From NCBI GenBank assembly GCA_905221605.1, contig CAJNDS010000759.1, positions 1-64,000 of the forward strand: 64,000 nucleotides of DNA, in the 5' to 3' direction. This document shows positions 1-12,329 of this stretch, piece by piece. Each line of letters opens with the position of its first letter. Position 1 is the stretch's first letter. This stretch comes from Symbiodinium natans (taxonomy: Eukaryota; Sar; Dinophyceae; Suessiales; Symbiodiniaceae). The position numbers and the translations under genes were made by a program. The notes beneath the pieces are model-generated. The model had not been told where the DNA came from and made no database searches. It saw nothing but the letters and a program-made list of their open reading frames with translations.

Positions 1-3000
1 AGGGCTAATTTAGGAATTTAAGGAATTTAAAGAATTTTTTAAAGAGGCCTAAATTCTTTAAATTCCTTAAATTCCTAAATTAGCCCTAATTTAGGAATTT
101 AAGGAATTTAAGGAATTTAAAAAATTTTAAATTAGGGCCCAGAACCAATTTAATTTAATTTAGGAATTTAAGGAATTTAAAGAATTTAAAGAGGCCTAAA
201 TTCTTTAAATTCCTTAAATTCCTAAATTAGCCCCAATTTAGGAATTTAAGGAATTTAAAGAATTTAAAGAGGCCGAAATTCTTTAAATTCCTTAAATTCC
301 TAAATTAAATTAAATTGGTTCTGGGCCGTAATTTAAAATTTTAAAAATTCCTTAAATTCCTTAAATTCCTTAAATTCCCATATTAGGGCCCCCTTTTAGA
401 ATTGCAGGAATTTTAAAGATTTAAAGAGGGTCTGGGCCGTCATTAAAATTGTATCAAGTCTTAAATTCCTAAAAACTCCTTAAACTTCCTAATTAGGGCT
501 AATTGCGGAATTTAAGAATTAGAATTTAAAGAGGCCTAAATTCTTACATTCCTACATTCCTAAATTAGCCCTAAGTTAGGAATGTAGAGAAGTTAAGGAT
601 TTACGGAATTTAAAACCATTTTAAAATTTAAGGCCCAGAACCAATTTAATTTAATTTAGGAATTTAAGGAATTTAAAGAATTTAGGCCTCTTTAAATTCT
701 TTAAATTCCTTAAATTCCTAAATTAACCCTAATTTAGGAATTTAAGGAAGTTAAAGAATTTAAAGAGGCCGAAATTCTTTAAATTCCTTAAATTCCAAAA
801 TTAAATTAAATTGGTTCTGGGCCGTAATTTTAAAATTTTATAAATTCCTTAAATTCCTTAAATTCCTTAAATTCCTAAATTAGGGCTAATTTAGGAATTT
901 ATGGAATTTAAAGAATTTAAAGAGGCCTAAATTCTTTAAATTCCTTAAATTCCTAAATTTGCCCTAATTTAGGAATTTAAGGAATTTAAAGGATGTAAAA
1001 AATTAAATTAGGGCCCAGAACCAATGTAATTTATTGAGGAATTGAAGGCCATGTCAACAAAGAATTTCAAGGAGGCCGCAATTCTTTAAATTCCTTAATT
1101 CCTAATTAAATAAAAAAATTGGGTCTGCCGGTAATTAAAAAATTTTATTCATAAATTCCTATAAATTCTAATTTAGGAATTTAAGGAATTTAAAGAATTT
1201 AAAGAGGCCTAAATTCTTTAAATTCCTTAAATTCCTAAATTAGCCCTAATTTAGGAATTTAAGGAATTTAAGGAATTTAAAAAATTTTTTAATTAGGGCC
1301 CAGAACCAATTTAATTTAATTTAGGAATTTAAGGAATTTAAAGAATTTAAAGAGGCCTAAATTCTTTAAATTCCTTAAATTCCTAAATTAGCCCTAATTT
1401 AGGAATTTAAGGAATTTAAAGAATTTAAAGAGGCCGAAATTCTTTAAATTCCTTAAATTCCTAAATTAAATTAAATTGGTTCTGGGCCGTAATTTAAAAT
1501 TTTATAAATTCCTTAAATTCCTTAAATTCCTTAAATTCCAAGTTAGGGCTAATTTAGGAATTTCAGGAATTTAAAGAATTTAAAGAGGTTCTGGGCCGTA
1601 ATTTAAAATTTTATAAATTCCTTAAATTCCTAAAATCCTTAAATTCCTAAATTAGGGCTAATTTAGGAATTTCAGGAATTTAAAGAATTTAAAGAGGCCT
1701 AAATTCTTTAAATTCCTTAAATTCCTAAATTAGCCCTAATTTAGGAATTTAAGGAATTTAAGGAATTTAAGGAATTTAAAAAATTTTAAATTAGGGCCCA
1801 GAACCAATTTAATTTAATTTAGGAATTTAAGGAATTTAAAGAATTTAAAGAGGCCTAAATTCTTTAAATTCCTTAAATTCCTAAATTAGCCCTAATTTAG
1901 GAATTTAAGGAATTTAAGGAATTTAAAAAATTTTAAATTAGGGCCCAGAACCAATTTAATTTAATTTAGGAATTTAAGGAATTTAAAGAATTTGAAGAGG
2001 CCTAAATTGTTTAAATTCCTTAAATTCCTAAATTAACCCTAATTTAGGAATTTAAGGAATTTAAGGAATTTAAGGAATTTAAAAAATTTTAAATTAGGGC
2101 CCAGAACCAATTTAATTTAATTTAGGAATTTAAGGAATTTAAAGAATTTAAAGAGGCCTAAATTCTTTAAATTCCTTAAATTCCTAAATTAGCCCTAATT
2201 TAGGAATTTAAGGAATTTAAGGAATTTAAGGAATTTAAAAAATTTTAAATTAGGGCCCAGAACCAATTTAATTTAATTTAGGAATTTAAGGAATTTAAAG
2301 AATTTAAAGAGGCCTAAATTCTTTAAATTCCTTAAATTCCTAAATTAGCCCTAATTTAGGAATTTAAGGAATTTAAGGAACTTAAGGAATTTAAAAAATT
2401 TTAAATTAGGGCCCAGAACCAATTTAATTTAATTTAGGAATTTAAGGAATTTAAAGAATTTGAAGAGGCCTAAATTGTTTAAATTCCTTAAATTCCTAAA
2501 TTAGCCCTAATTTAGGAACTTAAGGAATTTAAGGAATTTAAAAAATTTTAAATTAGGGCCCAGAACCAATTTAATTTAATTTAGGAATTTAAGGAATTTA
2601 AAGAATTTAAAGAGGCCTAAATTCTTTAAATTCCTTAAATTCCTAAATTAGCCTTAATTTAGGAATTTAAGGAATTTGAGGAATTTCAGGAATTTAAAAA
2701 ATTTTAAATTAGGGCCCAGAACTAATTTAATTTAATTTAGGAATTTAAGGAATTTAAAGAATTCAAAGAGGCCTAAATTCTTTAAATTCCTTAAATTCCT
2801 AAATTAGGGCTAATTTAGGAACTTAAGGAATGTAAAAAAAATTTAAATTAGGGCCCAGAACCAATTTAATTTAATTTAGGAATTTAAGGAATTTAAAGAA
2901 TTTAAAGAGGCCTAAATTCTTTAAATTCCTTAAATTCCTAAATTAGGGCTAAGTTAGGAATTTAAGGAATTTAAGGAGTTTAAGGAATTTAAAAATTTTA

Positions 3001-3010
3001 AATACTTTAA
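1..3010. repeat. AT-rich palindromic satellite
   Basis: Tandem, mutually inverted blocks of GGAATTTAA-type units separated by GAGGCC and AGGGCCCAGAACCAATTT landmarks. The landmark recurs at about 1794, 1946, 2097, 2247, 2408, 2558 and 2711, giving a higher-order period of roughly 150-160 bp. Inverted copies (GGTTCTGGGCCG) occur near 318, 815, 1490 and 1590. Arms are self-complementary, so long hairpins are possible. No gene is visible. Confidence 0.93.
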
Positions 3011-3143
3011 AACACCCTTTAAAGGTTTAAAAGTTTTAACATTTTTAAGGGTTTAAAATTTTTACAAGTTTTAGAAGCTTTGGTGGTCTAAGGCGTTTTA
3101 TAAGTTTTAAACGTTTAAAAGTTTAAATATCATCACATAGGAA

Positions 3144-3975
3144 GAGCAGCCCGATTTGGCCAAATTTTGCCCGAAAGCTGCCCGGCAAATTTTGGCCAAA
3201 TCGAGCCGCGCCTTTCTGATTGCATGCAAGGAGCAGCCCGATTTGGCCAAATTTTGCCCGAAAGCTGCCCGGCAAAATTTGGCCAAATCGAGCCGCGCCT
3301 TTCTGATCGCATACAAGGAGCAGCCCGATTTGGCCAAATTTTGCCCGAAAGCTGCCCGGCAAAATTTGGCCAAATCGAGCCGCGCCTTTCTGATCGCATG
3401 CAAGGAGCAGCCCGATTTGGCCAAATTTTGCCCGAAAGCTGCCCGGCAAAATTTGGCCAAATCGAGCCGCGCCTTTCTGATCGCATACAAGGAGCAGCCC
3501 GATTTGGCCAAATTTTGCCCGAAAGCTGCCCGGCAAAATTTGGCCAAATCGAGCCGCGCCTTTCTGATCGCACACAAAGAGCCCGATTTGGCCAAATTTT
3601 GCCGGGCAGCTTCGGGCAAAATTTGGCCAAATCGGGCCGCGCTTTTCTGATCGCATGCAAGGAGCAGCCCGATTTGGCCAAATTTTGCCCGAAAGCTGCC
3701 CGGCAAAATTTGGCCAAATCGAGCCGCGCCTTTCTGATCGCATACAAGGAGCAGCCCGATTTGGCCAAATTTTGCCCGAAAGCTGCCCGGCAAAATTTGG
3801 CCAAATCGAGCCGCGCCTTTCTGATCGCACACAAAGAGCCCGATTTGGCCAAATTTTGCCCGAAAGCTGCCCGGCAAAATTTGGCCAAATCGAGCCGCGC
3901 TTTTCTGATGGCAAAATTTGGCCAAATCGAGCCGCGCCTTTCTCATCACATACAAAGAGCAGCCCGATTTAACCA
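3144..3975. repeat. 87-bp tandem repeat, each unit an inverted repeat
   Basis: Units start at about 3144, 3231, 3318, 3405 and 3492 with an exact 87-bp period, and about nine full or partial copies follow. Each unit carries inverted arms built on TTTGGCCAAATTTTGCC around a CCGAAAGCTGCC core. Open frames of 100-290 codons exist on both strands, only because the period is a multiple of 3 and stop-poor. I do not call a protein. Confidence 0.93.
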
Positions 3976-4240
3976 AATTTTGCCAAAGGTTTAAAAGTTT
4001 AAATTAAAATTTAAATTTGGGCCCAGAAACATCTTTTTTTTTAATGTTTGAATTTAAGGAATTTAACGAATTTAAAGATGCCTAAATTCTTTAAATTCCT
4101 TAAATTCCTAAATTAGCCCTAATTTAGGAATTTAAGGAATTTAAGGAATTTTTCGAAATTTAAAACACAACGCCGAAATTCGCTAAATTCCAGAGTAATT
4201 CAAAGACATTTTTGAATTTGAGAGTTTTTTAAAGAATTTA
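3976..4240. repeat. Return of the AT-rich satellite, degenerate
   Basis: The same GGAATTTAAGG units as 1-3010 resume after the 87-bp repeat, showing that the latter is embedded in the satellite. The end is degraded. Confidence 0.8.
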
Positions 4241-4243
4241 TTC

Positions 4244-4440
4244 ACCATCATCCCCCATCATCCCCCATCATCTTCATCATCCCCTTCATCCCCCATCATC
4301 TTCATCATGACCCTTCATCCCCCATCATCGTCATCATCCCCCATCATCTTCATCATCCCCCATCATCCCCCATCATGCACCATCATCCCCCATCATCCCC
4401 CATCATCCCCCATCATCTTCATCATCCCCCATCATCCCAC
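4244..4440. repeat. CATCATCCCC/TTCATCAT microsatellite
   Basis: Nearly uninterrupted tandem CATCATCCCC with CATCATCTT variants over about 195 bp. Confidence 0.95.
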
Positions 4441-4446
4441 ATTTCC

Positions 4447-4504
4447 GGCCGGAAATGTGTCATGCTTATGTCTGTAAGACGGAAAAGATGACACATTTCC
4501 GGCC
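4447..4504. repeat. Hairpin with 17-bp perfect arms
   Basis: GGCCGGAAATGTGTCAT at 4447-4463 is the exact reverse complement of 4488-4504, with a 24-bp loop. It may be a tiny foldback element or the remains of one. Confidence 0.8.
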
Positions 4505-4750
4505 TGACCAAATTAATCACAATTGAAAGGTTTTCTGTAAACACTGGCGCGCCCTTAACTTTGAAGCGAAAGTTTTTGAAACCCTAGCAAAGGTTATTGG
4601 TAAACCCTAGCGTGCCCAAAACCTCAAAAACGAAAGATCCATTCAAATACTAAAAGCCGTAAAATCCCGAAAGGCGTAGAGTCCTTAAACTCCAGCAAAA
4701 CTTCAGCAGAGAAGAAGGCAAGGTGTTTTCAAGATAAAAAGGGGTCCCAG
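4505..4750. other. No gene seen; CTTTCG-type degenerate repeat
   Basis: Contains phrases such as GCGAAAGTTTTTGAAACCCTAG that recur, reverse-complemented, at 6090-6350. Nothing coding-like was found. Confidence 0.5.
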
Positions 4751-5600
4751 GGTCTCAGGGTTTAGGGCGTAGGCGCTTAGGCGCTTAGGCGCTTAGGCTT
4801 AGGAGCTTAGGGTTTAGGGTTTAGGGTTTAGGCGCTTAGGCGCTCAGGAGCTTAAGAGCTTAGGAGTTGATGGTTTAGGGTTTAGGGTTTAAGGGATTAG
4901 GGGGTAGGCGCTTAAGCGCCTAGGCGCTTAGGAGCTTAGGAGCCTAGGTTTTAGGGTTTAAGGTCTATAAGGGTTTAGGGGGTAGGCGCTTAGGCGCTCA
5001 GGAGCTTAAGAGCTTAGGAGCCGGGACCCAGGGACCTTCTTTTAAATTTTATCATTTCCTTAAAACCCTTAAAAATCTTGAAAGCCCGGGCCTTCTAGAT
5101 TTTGAGGGTTTTAAGGTTTTTTCAAAGTTAAAAAGGCGGGGAGGCCCAGCGCCTGCCCCTTAATCCTTAAACCCTAAACCCTAAGCTCCTAAGCTCCTAG
5201 GCTCCTTAGCGCCTAAGCGCCTACCCCCTAAACCCTTAAACCTTAAACCCTAAACCCTAAGTTCCTAAGCTCCTGAGTGCCTACCCCCTAGATCCATAAA
5301 CCCTGAGCTCCAAAGCTCCCTAAGCTCCTCAGCGCCTACCCCCTAAACCCTTAAACCCTAAACCCTAAGCTCCTGAGGTCCTAAGCGCCTAAGCGCCTAC
5401 CCCTAAATCTCTAAACCCTCCTAAGCTCTTAAGCTCCTCAGCGCCTAAGCGCCTACCCCCCAAACCCATAAACCTTAAAATCAAACCCTATAAACCCTAA
5501 GCTCCTAGGCTCCGAAACCCAGAAACCTAAACCCCTAACTATAAGCTCCCAAGCTCCTCCTAAGCGCCTCAGCGCCTACCCCCCACACCCTGAGACCCCG
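4751..5600. repeat. Inverted pair of GGCGCTTAGGAGCTTAGGG-type arrays
   Basis: From 4755 to 5030 the + strand reads GGCGCTTAGG and GGAGCTTAGG units mixed with TTTAGGG. From 5160 to 5590 the same units appear reverse-complemented (AAGCTCCTAAGCGCCTACC). Together they form a large imperfect inverted repeat around a ~130-bp spacer. Confidence 0.85.
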
Positions 5601-5649
5601 GGACCCCTTTCAAATTCTAAAGTATTTTACTTCGAACATCCCCACCTTA

Positions 5650-5945
5650 GGGATTTGGATTGGGCTTGGGCACTCCAGCGAGGGAGTCTCTGGGTTGAGT
5701 CTCTAAACTGGGCACTCCAGGAAGACTCTACTCCACTCCAGACTCTCTGGGCATTGCAGGGAGTCTCTGGGGTTGGGCACTCTAGGGATGCACTCTAAAA
5801 GACTCTGGGGTTGGGCACTCCAGGGAGACTCTGAAAAAACTCTGGGGCTGGGGATTTCGGGAAACTCTGGGCACTCCAGGGAGACCCTGGGGTGGGCAGT
5901 CCAGGGAGTCTCTAGGAGTAGACCGGGCGAGGAGAAGAGTTCCGG
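5650..5945. repeat. Minisatellite of GGGCACTCCAGGGAGACTCTGGGG type
   Basis: Imperfect tandem copies of a ~25-40 bp unit containing GGGCACTCCAGGGAG. Open frames here on both strands simply follow the repeat. Confidence 0.85.
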
Positions 5946-6089
5946 GCGAGGAGAAGAGTTGAATTTAAAATCTAACAACCCCACACCGAAGGTGGGGAAA
6001 AACCCTTGCCTTCTTCTCCGCTGAAATGTTCTAGGCTTTAAGGATTTTGAGAGATTTGAATATTTAAAAGGAGCTTTCGTTTTTGAGGT

Positions 6090-6480
6090 TGAGGGCACGC
6101 TAGGGCTGGCAAAAGTCCTTTGCTAGGGTTTACAAAAAACCCTTTCGCTTAAACGTGTTTACAAAATGCTTTCGTTTTTGAGGATGGGGGCACACCAAGG
6201 TTTACAAAGATCCTTTCGTTTTTGAAGTTGAGGACACACTAGGGTTTACACAACAACTGACCTTCTGACGTCGCAGGCGTACCAGGTTGATAAACAAACA
6301 TTTCGTTTTTGATGTCGAGGACATATCGAGGTTCAAACCAAGCCTTTCGTTTAAACATTATGGCGCTTTAAGGTTTTGCAAGACAACAGCTTTCGCTAAC
6401 GTTGTTGCAGTCTTACGTTTTCAACTCTTTAAGATATTTACCAGGCAACCTGAAGAGCATTTTTGTAAATAAACAGTATG
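6090..6480. repeat. Degenerate repeat CTTTCGTTTTTGAGG...TAGGGTTTACA
   Basis: Four or five diverged copies of a ~60-bp unit: CCTTTCGTTTTTGAGGTTGAGG, then a purine run, then CTAGGGTTTACA. No coding signal. Confidence 0.7.
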
Positions 6481-6700
6481 AGTGAGGTCTTAGGTCTCCA
6501 CTCTAAATTTTGATATTTTGCACTAACCAGAACTAAAACTGTTTCCATCGTTCAGTTACCGTGATGTTTGCCCAACGTTGATATCTTGAGCCTCCTAGAT
6601 TTTTTGAAAAAACTCAAGACCTCAATTCGACTCTTCAAAATCTTTAAATCATGGGCCCTCTAACAGAACACCCTTTAAATAGCTCAGTGTGGTTCTTTTA
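6481..6700. other. No feature recognised
   Basis: Mixed-composition DNA without repeats or a supported ORF. Confidence 0.4.
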
Positions 6701-6850
6701 TTCATCGCATCTCTCCCTCTTTCTTTCTCTTTCGCTCTCGCTTTCTCTCTTTCTCTCTCTCTCTCTCTCTTGCCTTTGTCTCTGTCGCTCTCTCTCTCTC
6801 TCTCTCTCCCTCCCTCCTTCCTTCCTTCCTTCCTTCATCCCTTTCTCTTC
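6701..6850. repeat. CT/CTTT microsatellite tract
   Basis: Long pyrimidine tract of CTCTCT, CTTTCT and CCTTCCTTCC. Leucine/serine-rich and arginine/glutamate-rich frames through it are artefacts of the tract. Confidence 0.95.
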
Positions 6851-7895
6851 TTCTCTTCCTTCTGCTTGTTCTTTCCTCTTTCCCGCCCCTCCCGTTTTCT
6901 ACTTGCCATTCAACAGGAAATGAAAGAAGAAAGTCAAGGATAAGAAAGAGAAGGTACTGACAACAGAGGAGCTGGAATTCTCCTTCAAGAAGGAAATAGA
7001 ACCACAGAAAGTCAAGGGTGAGAAAGAAGTGTGAAGGTACAGACAAGAGAGGGGGAAGCAGATCCTTCTCACTACCCTCTATCTACCTACATCTCTCTGT
7101 CAATTTTTTCTCTTGTTGGAAACGGGGGTCAGGATCTTACTGTCCTCTTTTCCCCTCTCGCAGTCTTCTCTCAAACCCCTGGGAGGCCCTTTCAGGGAGC
7201 CCCTCAGGGAAGCCCCCTTGCGAAAACTGCAGGCTCCTGGTGGATATTGAAAGAAGCAGATTCACAGAAGAAGGGAAGGCTCGAGAACGACAGATACGGA
7301 GCAAGGGATAGAGAAACGGAAAAAGGAGAGAGAAGCAACTATCCTCTCCAAGCTGTTTTCAGAGTGACCCCAAAGACCGGGGTGGGCGTGAGCTCGCCCG
7401 TTGCCACTCGAAAGCCTCCCCTTCTTGAAACAAGCAAAAGGCAGGAACCCCTTCTTTCAAAGAATCCGTGTCAGAAGAAAAAAGGATACTGCGATAGCCC
7501 CTCATTCGTATTTGAATTCCTCCCAGATGCTTTCGGCTCTTTTCCTTGATAGATGAGTGGGTCCGTCCTCTTCTTTCGGGGTGGGAGAGTATATTTTCTT
7601 AGAATGAGCCCTTCCGTGCATTCTTAAATCAGAGGTAGCCCGGCCTATGTTGAATACAGATAAGGGTGTTGTCCTGAAAGGCTCTCCTGTTCTAAGGAAC
7701 ACCATGAATGATAGAAGCCTTCATTTGAAAAGGAATCAAAGAGCCCCTCCAGCATTTCAATAGACGACAGGATTTCGCTGTTCTCAGGAATGCTATTGTC
7801 TTTAACAAGCTCTCTTTCTCCTTCCTTTCGTTCTCCCTCTTCGTGCGCCCGCTTTCTGCACTCTCCCTTTCTTGCGTCCCTTCTGCGGGCCCTTT
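6851..7895. other. Unassigned, strand-asymmetric DNA
   Basis: Alternating purine-rich and pyrimidine-rich stretches. Frames up to 172 codons exist but their composition (K/E/R or L/S/P runs) follows base skew, and I recognise no domain. Confidence 0.4.
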
Positions 7896-9021
7896 CTTCC
7901 TCTGTTCCTTTTGTCATTGCGTAGGGGGCATAATTAGACGAAGGGCAAGGTTAAGCAAGGAGAATGACGAGAATGATATGATGGAAAGAGGACTTCTCCT
8001 GCTCCTTGTAACTACCTTCCACACTTCTCTACATGTCTACATGATCTTTTCCCTTATTTTTCTTCTTAGCAACACGGGGAAAGGGTCCTCCTCTCACGCC
8101 TCTCTTTCACTCTTGGAGGCCCCTGGATGACACTCTCTGAAGGCCGCCTGAAACTCTTGGGGGATCAGAGGGATGAACAGAAAGCACCAGGGGGCACCGG
8201 AGTGAGAGAGATGGAGACAGATAGAGAAGCAAAGAGAAGGAGACAGTAATCAGGGAGAAGAGGAAGAAGGAAGACAGTGGAAGAGCGACAGATAGGGAAA
8301 CAGGGTGAAGGAAACAGAAACAATGAAGAAGAGGAAGGAGGAAGCGACGGTGAAAAGAGGGCCGCTTGGAGAACAAAAAGGAGACAGAGAAGATCAAGAA
8401 GAAAAGAGAACAGGTAGGGCAGGACACTTGTCTTTGTTATCCACTGTTCCTTTTCCTCATCCCTTACACTTTTTTCCCGAGCATCGCTCACTCCTTTCTT
8501 CCACGGTCTTCGTCCTTCATTCCCCCTCTCTATCTCCTATCCTTTCTCTAGCTCTCCTTCCTTTCCTTTCCCATGTTCGTTCTCATCCTTTCTCCGCTCT
8601 CCCTTTTCTCGCGTCCATGCCATGAGCCTTTCCTCCTCTGTTCCTTTTGTCATAAAGTAGTCATAAAGTAGGAGGATAGAACATGGGCAAGGTTCAGCAA
8701 GGAGAATGAAGGGAATGATAAGATGGAAGGAGGACTTGTCCTACTCCTTCTAACTACCTTCCACACCTCTCTACATGTCTCTGAGTCTTTGTTCTTTTCT
8801 CTTGTTTTTCTTCTTAGCAATGTTTGGAAAGGGTCCTCCTCTCACACCTCTCCTTCACTCTTGGAGACCCCTTGGGGACGCTCCCTGAAAGCTGCCTGAC
8901 AACTTTGGGGAAGGCTCAGAGGGTTTGGAGTGTGTGGAAAAAGGCAGTGCAGGGCCATGTCCAGATCAGTGCCTCGTAAAACAGAAAGGATGAGCAATGA
9001 ACGGAAAACGCCGGCAGGCGC

Positions 9022-9061
<40 letters not shown>

Positions 9062-10250
9062 CAGATAGAGATCAGGGAGAAGAGGAAGAAGGAAGAGGGC
9101 GGAAGAGGGACAGCGTGGCAACGGGGTGAAGGAAACAGAAACAATGAAGCAGGAGAAGCAGGAAGCGATGGTGGAAACAGGACCACTTGGAGAACAAAGT
9201 GGAGACAGAGAAGATCAAGAAGAAAAGAGAACAGGTAGGGCAGGACACTTGTCTTTGTTATCCACTGTTCCTTTTCCTCATCCCTTACGCTTATTTCCCG
9301 AGCATCGCTCACTCCTTTCTTCCACGGTCTTCGTCCTTCATTTCTCCTCTCTATCTTTCTATCCTCTCTCTAGCTCTCCTTCCTTACTCTTCCCATGTTC
9401 GTTCTCCTCCTTTCTCCGCTCTCCCTTTTCTCGCCTCCATTCCATGAGCCTTTCCTCCTCTGTTCCTTATGTCATTTCGTAGGGGGATAGAGCACGGGCA
9501 AGGTTAAGCATGGAGAATGAAGGAATGATAAGATGGAAGGAGGACTTGTCCTGCTCCTTCTAACTACCTTCCACACCTCTCTACATGTCTCTGAGTCTTT
9601 GTCCTTTTCTCTTGTTTTTCTTCTTAGCAATGTGGGGAAAGGGTCCTCCTCTCACACCTCTCCTTCACTCTTAGAGGCCCCTTGCGAACCCTCCCTGAAG
9701 GCCGCTTGAAACTCTTGTGGAGGCTTAGAGGGGTTTGGAGTGTGTGGAAAGAGGCAGTGCAGGGTCAGGTCCAGAACAGGGCCCATCGTTTGTACAGGGT
9801 CTGCCTCGTATAGTCAGAAAGGATGAGCAATGAACAGAAAACACCGGGGGGCTCCGGAGTGAAAGAGATGGAGACAGATGGAGAAGCAAAGAGAAGGAGA
9901 CAGTAGTCATGAAAAAAGGAAGAAGGGAGACAGTGGAAGAGCGACAGATAGGGAAACAGGGTGAAGGCAAAAGAATAAAGCGATGGTGAAAAGAGGGCCG
10001 CTTGGAGAACAAAAAGGGGTGAGAGAAGATCAAGAAGAAAAGAGAATAGGTTCGGGCAGGACACTTGTTTTTGTTATCCACTGTTCCTTTTCCTTTCCCC
10101 TTACACTTTTCTCCCGAGCATCGCTCACTCCTTTCTTCCACGGTCTTTGTCCTTCATTTCTCCTCTCTATCTTTCTATCCTCTCTCTAGCTCTCCTTCCT
10201 TACTCTTCCCATGTTCGTTCTCCTCCTTTCTCCGCTCTCCCTTTTCCGAG
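7896..10250. repeat. Three tandem copies of a ~0.8-kb block
   Basis: The phrase CTCTGTTCCTTTTGTCAT recurs near 7896, 8633 and 9453, and GGACACTTGTCTTTGTTATC near 8421, 9243 and 10058, giving a period of about 740-820 bp. Copy 2 contains a (GA)n run at 9026-9054. Copies differ by small indels. Frames appear at matching places in each copy, but they are low-complexity and shifted between copies, so no gene is called. Confidence 0.88.
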
Positions 10251-11159
10251 AGACGGACCATGTGGATAAAAAGTAATTAGATGACATCATGCATCCAATG
10301 ACTGCACTTCACGCTTCTTGGCACCTCCTTGGTGTCCTTTTCGCTGATGTTCGAAAGGATATGAATTTCGTGAAGTGGAACGAATAGACTAGGGAAGACC
10401 AGGGCAAGAAGAGTGGCCTCTTGTTCGCATAAACCCTAAGCCTAAACACTAAACCCCATGATGAAAATCCCGAGCTCAAGAGGCTAATTAAACCTTAAGC
10501 AGACAAACCCTACCCATTCATCTCTAGGTTAACCCGAAAACCGACAACGAACCCTTAAACCCTTAAGTCCTAAGTGCTAAATGCTAAACTCAAATCCCTA
10601 TAAAACATTCGATGCCTCTGCCCAACCCAAACCTGGGCAGGAGAAGTTCAACCACGCCGCCGGTTTTTTTTTTGAAGGGTTGTTTCTTAAGTTTTTATTC
10701 TGTTTAAAATATAAAACAAAAGGGGTTGCCAAATAATACACAAAGGTCCATGCCACATAGGGTTATAGGGTTTTAGGGTTTTTAGGGTTTTAGGGTTCCA
10801 GGGGTTTTAGGGGTTTCGTGTTTCAGGATTTCGGGCTTGAGGGTTTGGAGTTGGGGGGTTTCGCGTGAATTAGGCCAAAGTGGCTATCCTGACAAGCTTC
10901 GGGCTTCTCAGTTTCGTGTTGTCGCAGCTCCCCCACCTTGTGCGGGCGGCCTGCAACCTCAGTGCACTCTGCAAACCGGACGACGCCCGCTAGAGGTTGA
11001 TCTTACTTGTTTTGTTTTCCCCAAACCGAAACCCCAAACCCTAAAACCCTAAACCCTAAACATCCCTAAACCCGAAACCCTAAACCCTAAACCCGTTTTG
11101 GGAGGAGGGGGTCGGGAGAGGAAGAGGAAAGGGCAGGCGGTGGTCTCTACCCGATATAC

Positions 11160-11303
11160 TACTTGCACATTCAGGGCACTTGTACCCCAACTGCAAGTGT
11201 AGCTGGAACCCACTTACAAGCCCCCTTAAGTACCTCATGGGAGTATAGTTGGGTTCTAAGTACAGTTATAATTGGGTTACTAAGTACCATGAACCTCCAA
11301 ATA
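11160..11303. mobile_element. MITE-like element, family A copy 1
   Basis: About 140 bp with imperfect terminal inverted repeats. The right end reads GGGTTACTAAGTACCATGAA then CCTCCAA; the left end is the diverged complement. Family A recurs eight or nine times in the window, and several copies start TAC and end GTA, suggesting a TA target duplication. Confidence 0.85.
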
Positions 11304-11910
11304 GGAGATCGTCTTTTTGCATCCACATCTTCTGGGTAGTCCAAGGTGCCAAAAGTCGTGGTTGACAGGGGCTTCCCTTTGTAGTCGAGCATGTAGCCTT
11401 TCAGCCTTCTACGGTATAGGGCTTGATGAAGGTTTGGGGTTCAGGAGCTTCGGTTTTTGGGGGTTTAATGCGAAGCTCATAGAATGACCCGACTCTACAG
11501 TCCATCTATGCGCAAAAACCTATGCCCCAAAGAGTGACACAGTGGCCATCGTCCGCACTCCCACAGCCTAAATCCCTGAAAACCCTAAAGAAGTGGGAAT
11601 AGCTCTGCCCTGATGCAATGAGAGTCATGGGTGTGTCGAAGATACTGCCCCTCAGTGTCTGACACCGTAGGCGCGTCGGTGTTCAAACCCCAAACCCGAA
11701 ACCCCTAAACCCAACCAACCCCAAACCCTAAGCCCTCAACCCAACACCCATATTGGTGAGTTCTCTAACTTATGGTCCTTTTTGTTGCGGCCCCTAAATA
11801 GTAAGCCTCCTCCCTCCCCCCACAAAAAAGCACACTTTCGAGAAGTGGCGATATGTGTTCTAACCCGAGACGAGACCTGCGGAAGGGGGGTGCCGGGATT
11901 CGCCCTCCTA

Positions 11911-12000
11911 CACCCTAAACCCTAAACCCTAAACCCTAAACCCTAAACCCTAAACCCTAAACCCTAAACCCTAAACCCTAAACCCTAAACCCTAAACCCT
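11911..12000. repeat. (CCCTAAA)n array
   Basis: About 13 perfect CCCTAAA units. Further arrays lie at 12107-12170 (CCCTAAA) and 12269-12329 (TTTAGGG). The islands between hold no supported coding sequence. Confidence 0.97.
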
Positions 12001-12329
12001 GAGCCGCAGGGGCTGTAGGGGGTTTATATAGGGTTCAGTTTAGGGCCGTCCGGCACAGGTGCTCCTGAGTTTGCGAAGTGTTCTGATGAAGGTCTTGAGC
12101 CTCCTTCCCTAAACCCTAAACCCTAAACCCTAAACCCTAAACCCTAAACCCCAAACCCCAAACCCTAAACAGCAGCCAGTCATCTAAGAACCCTACACCA
12201 TGGGTTTTCAGCCAAGAACCTGCAAAAGCACAGGCCTCAGGTGCCCTGAACCCCAACACCCTAAGCTCTAGGGTTTAGGGTTTAGGGTTTAGGGTTTAGG
12301 GTTTAGGGTTTAGGGTTTAGGGTTTAGGG

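Noticed and set aside
3107..3994. Six overlapping frames of 100-290 codons on both strands
   Set aside because: All follow the 87-bp repeat, whose length is a multiple of 3; every frame is equally open and equally repetitive.
6651..10280. Leu/Ser-rich or Lys/Glu/Arg-rich frames of 60-170 codons
   Set aside because: Caused by CT/GA-skewed DNA; the three tandem copies do not preserve the same frames.
10837..11052. Island with frame VLSQLPHLVRAACNLSALCK, exon-like
   Set aside because: It is flanked by TTTAGGG on the left and CCCTAAA on the right, opposite to all supported exons, and no partner exon was found.
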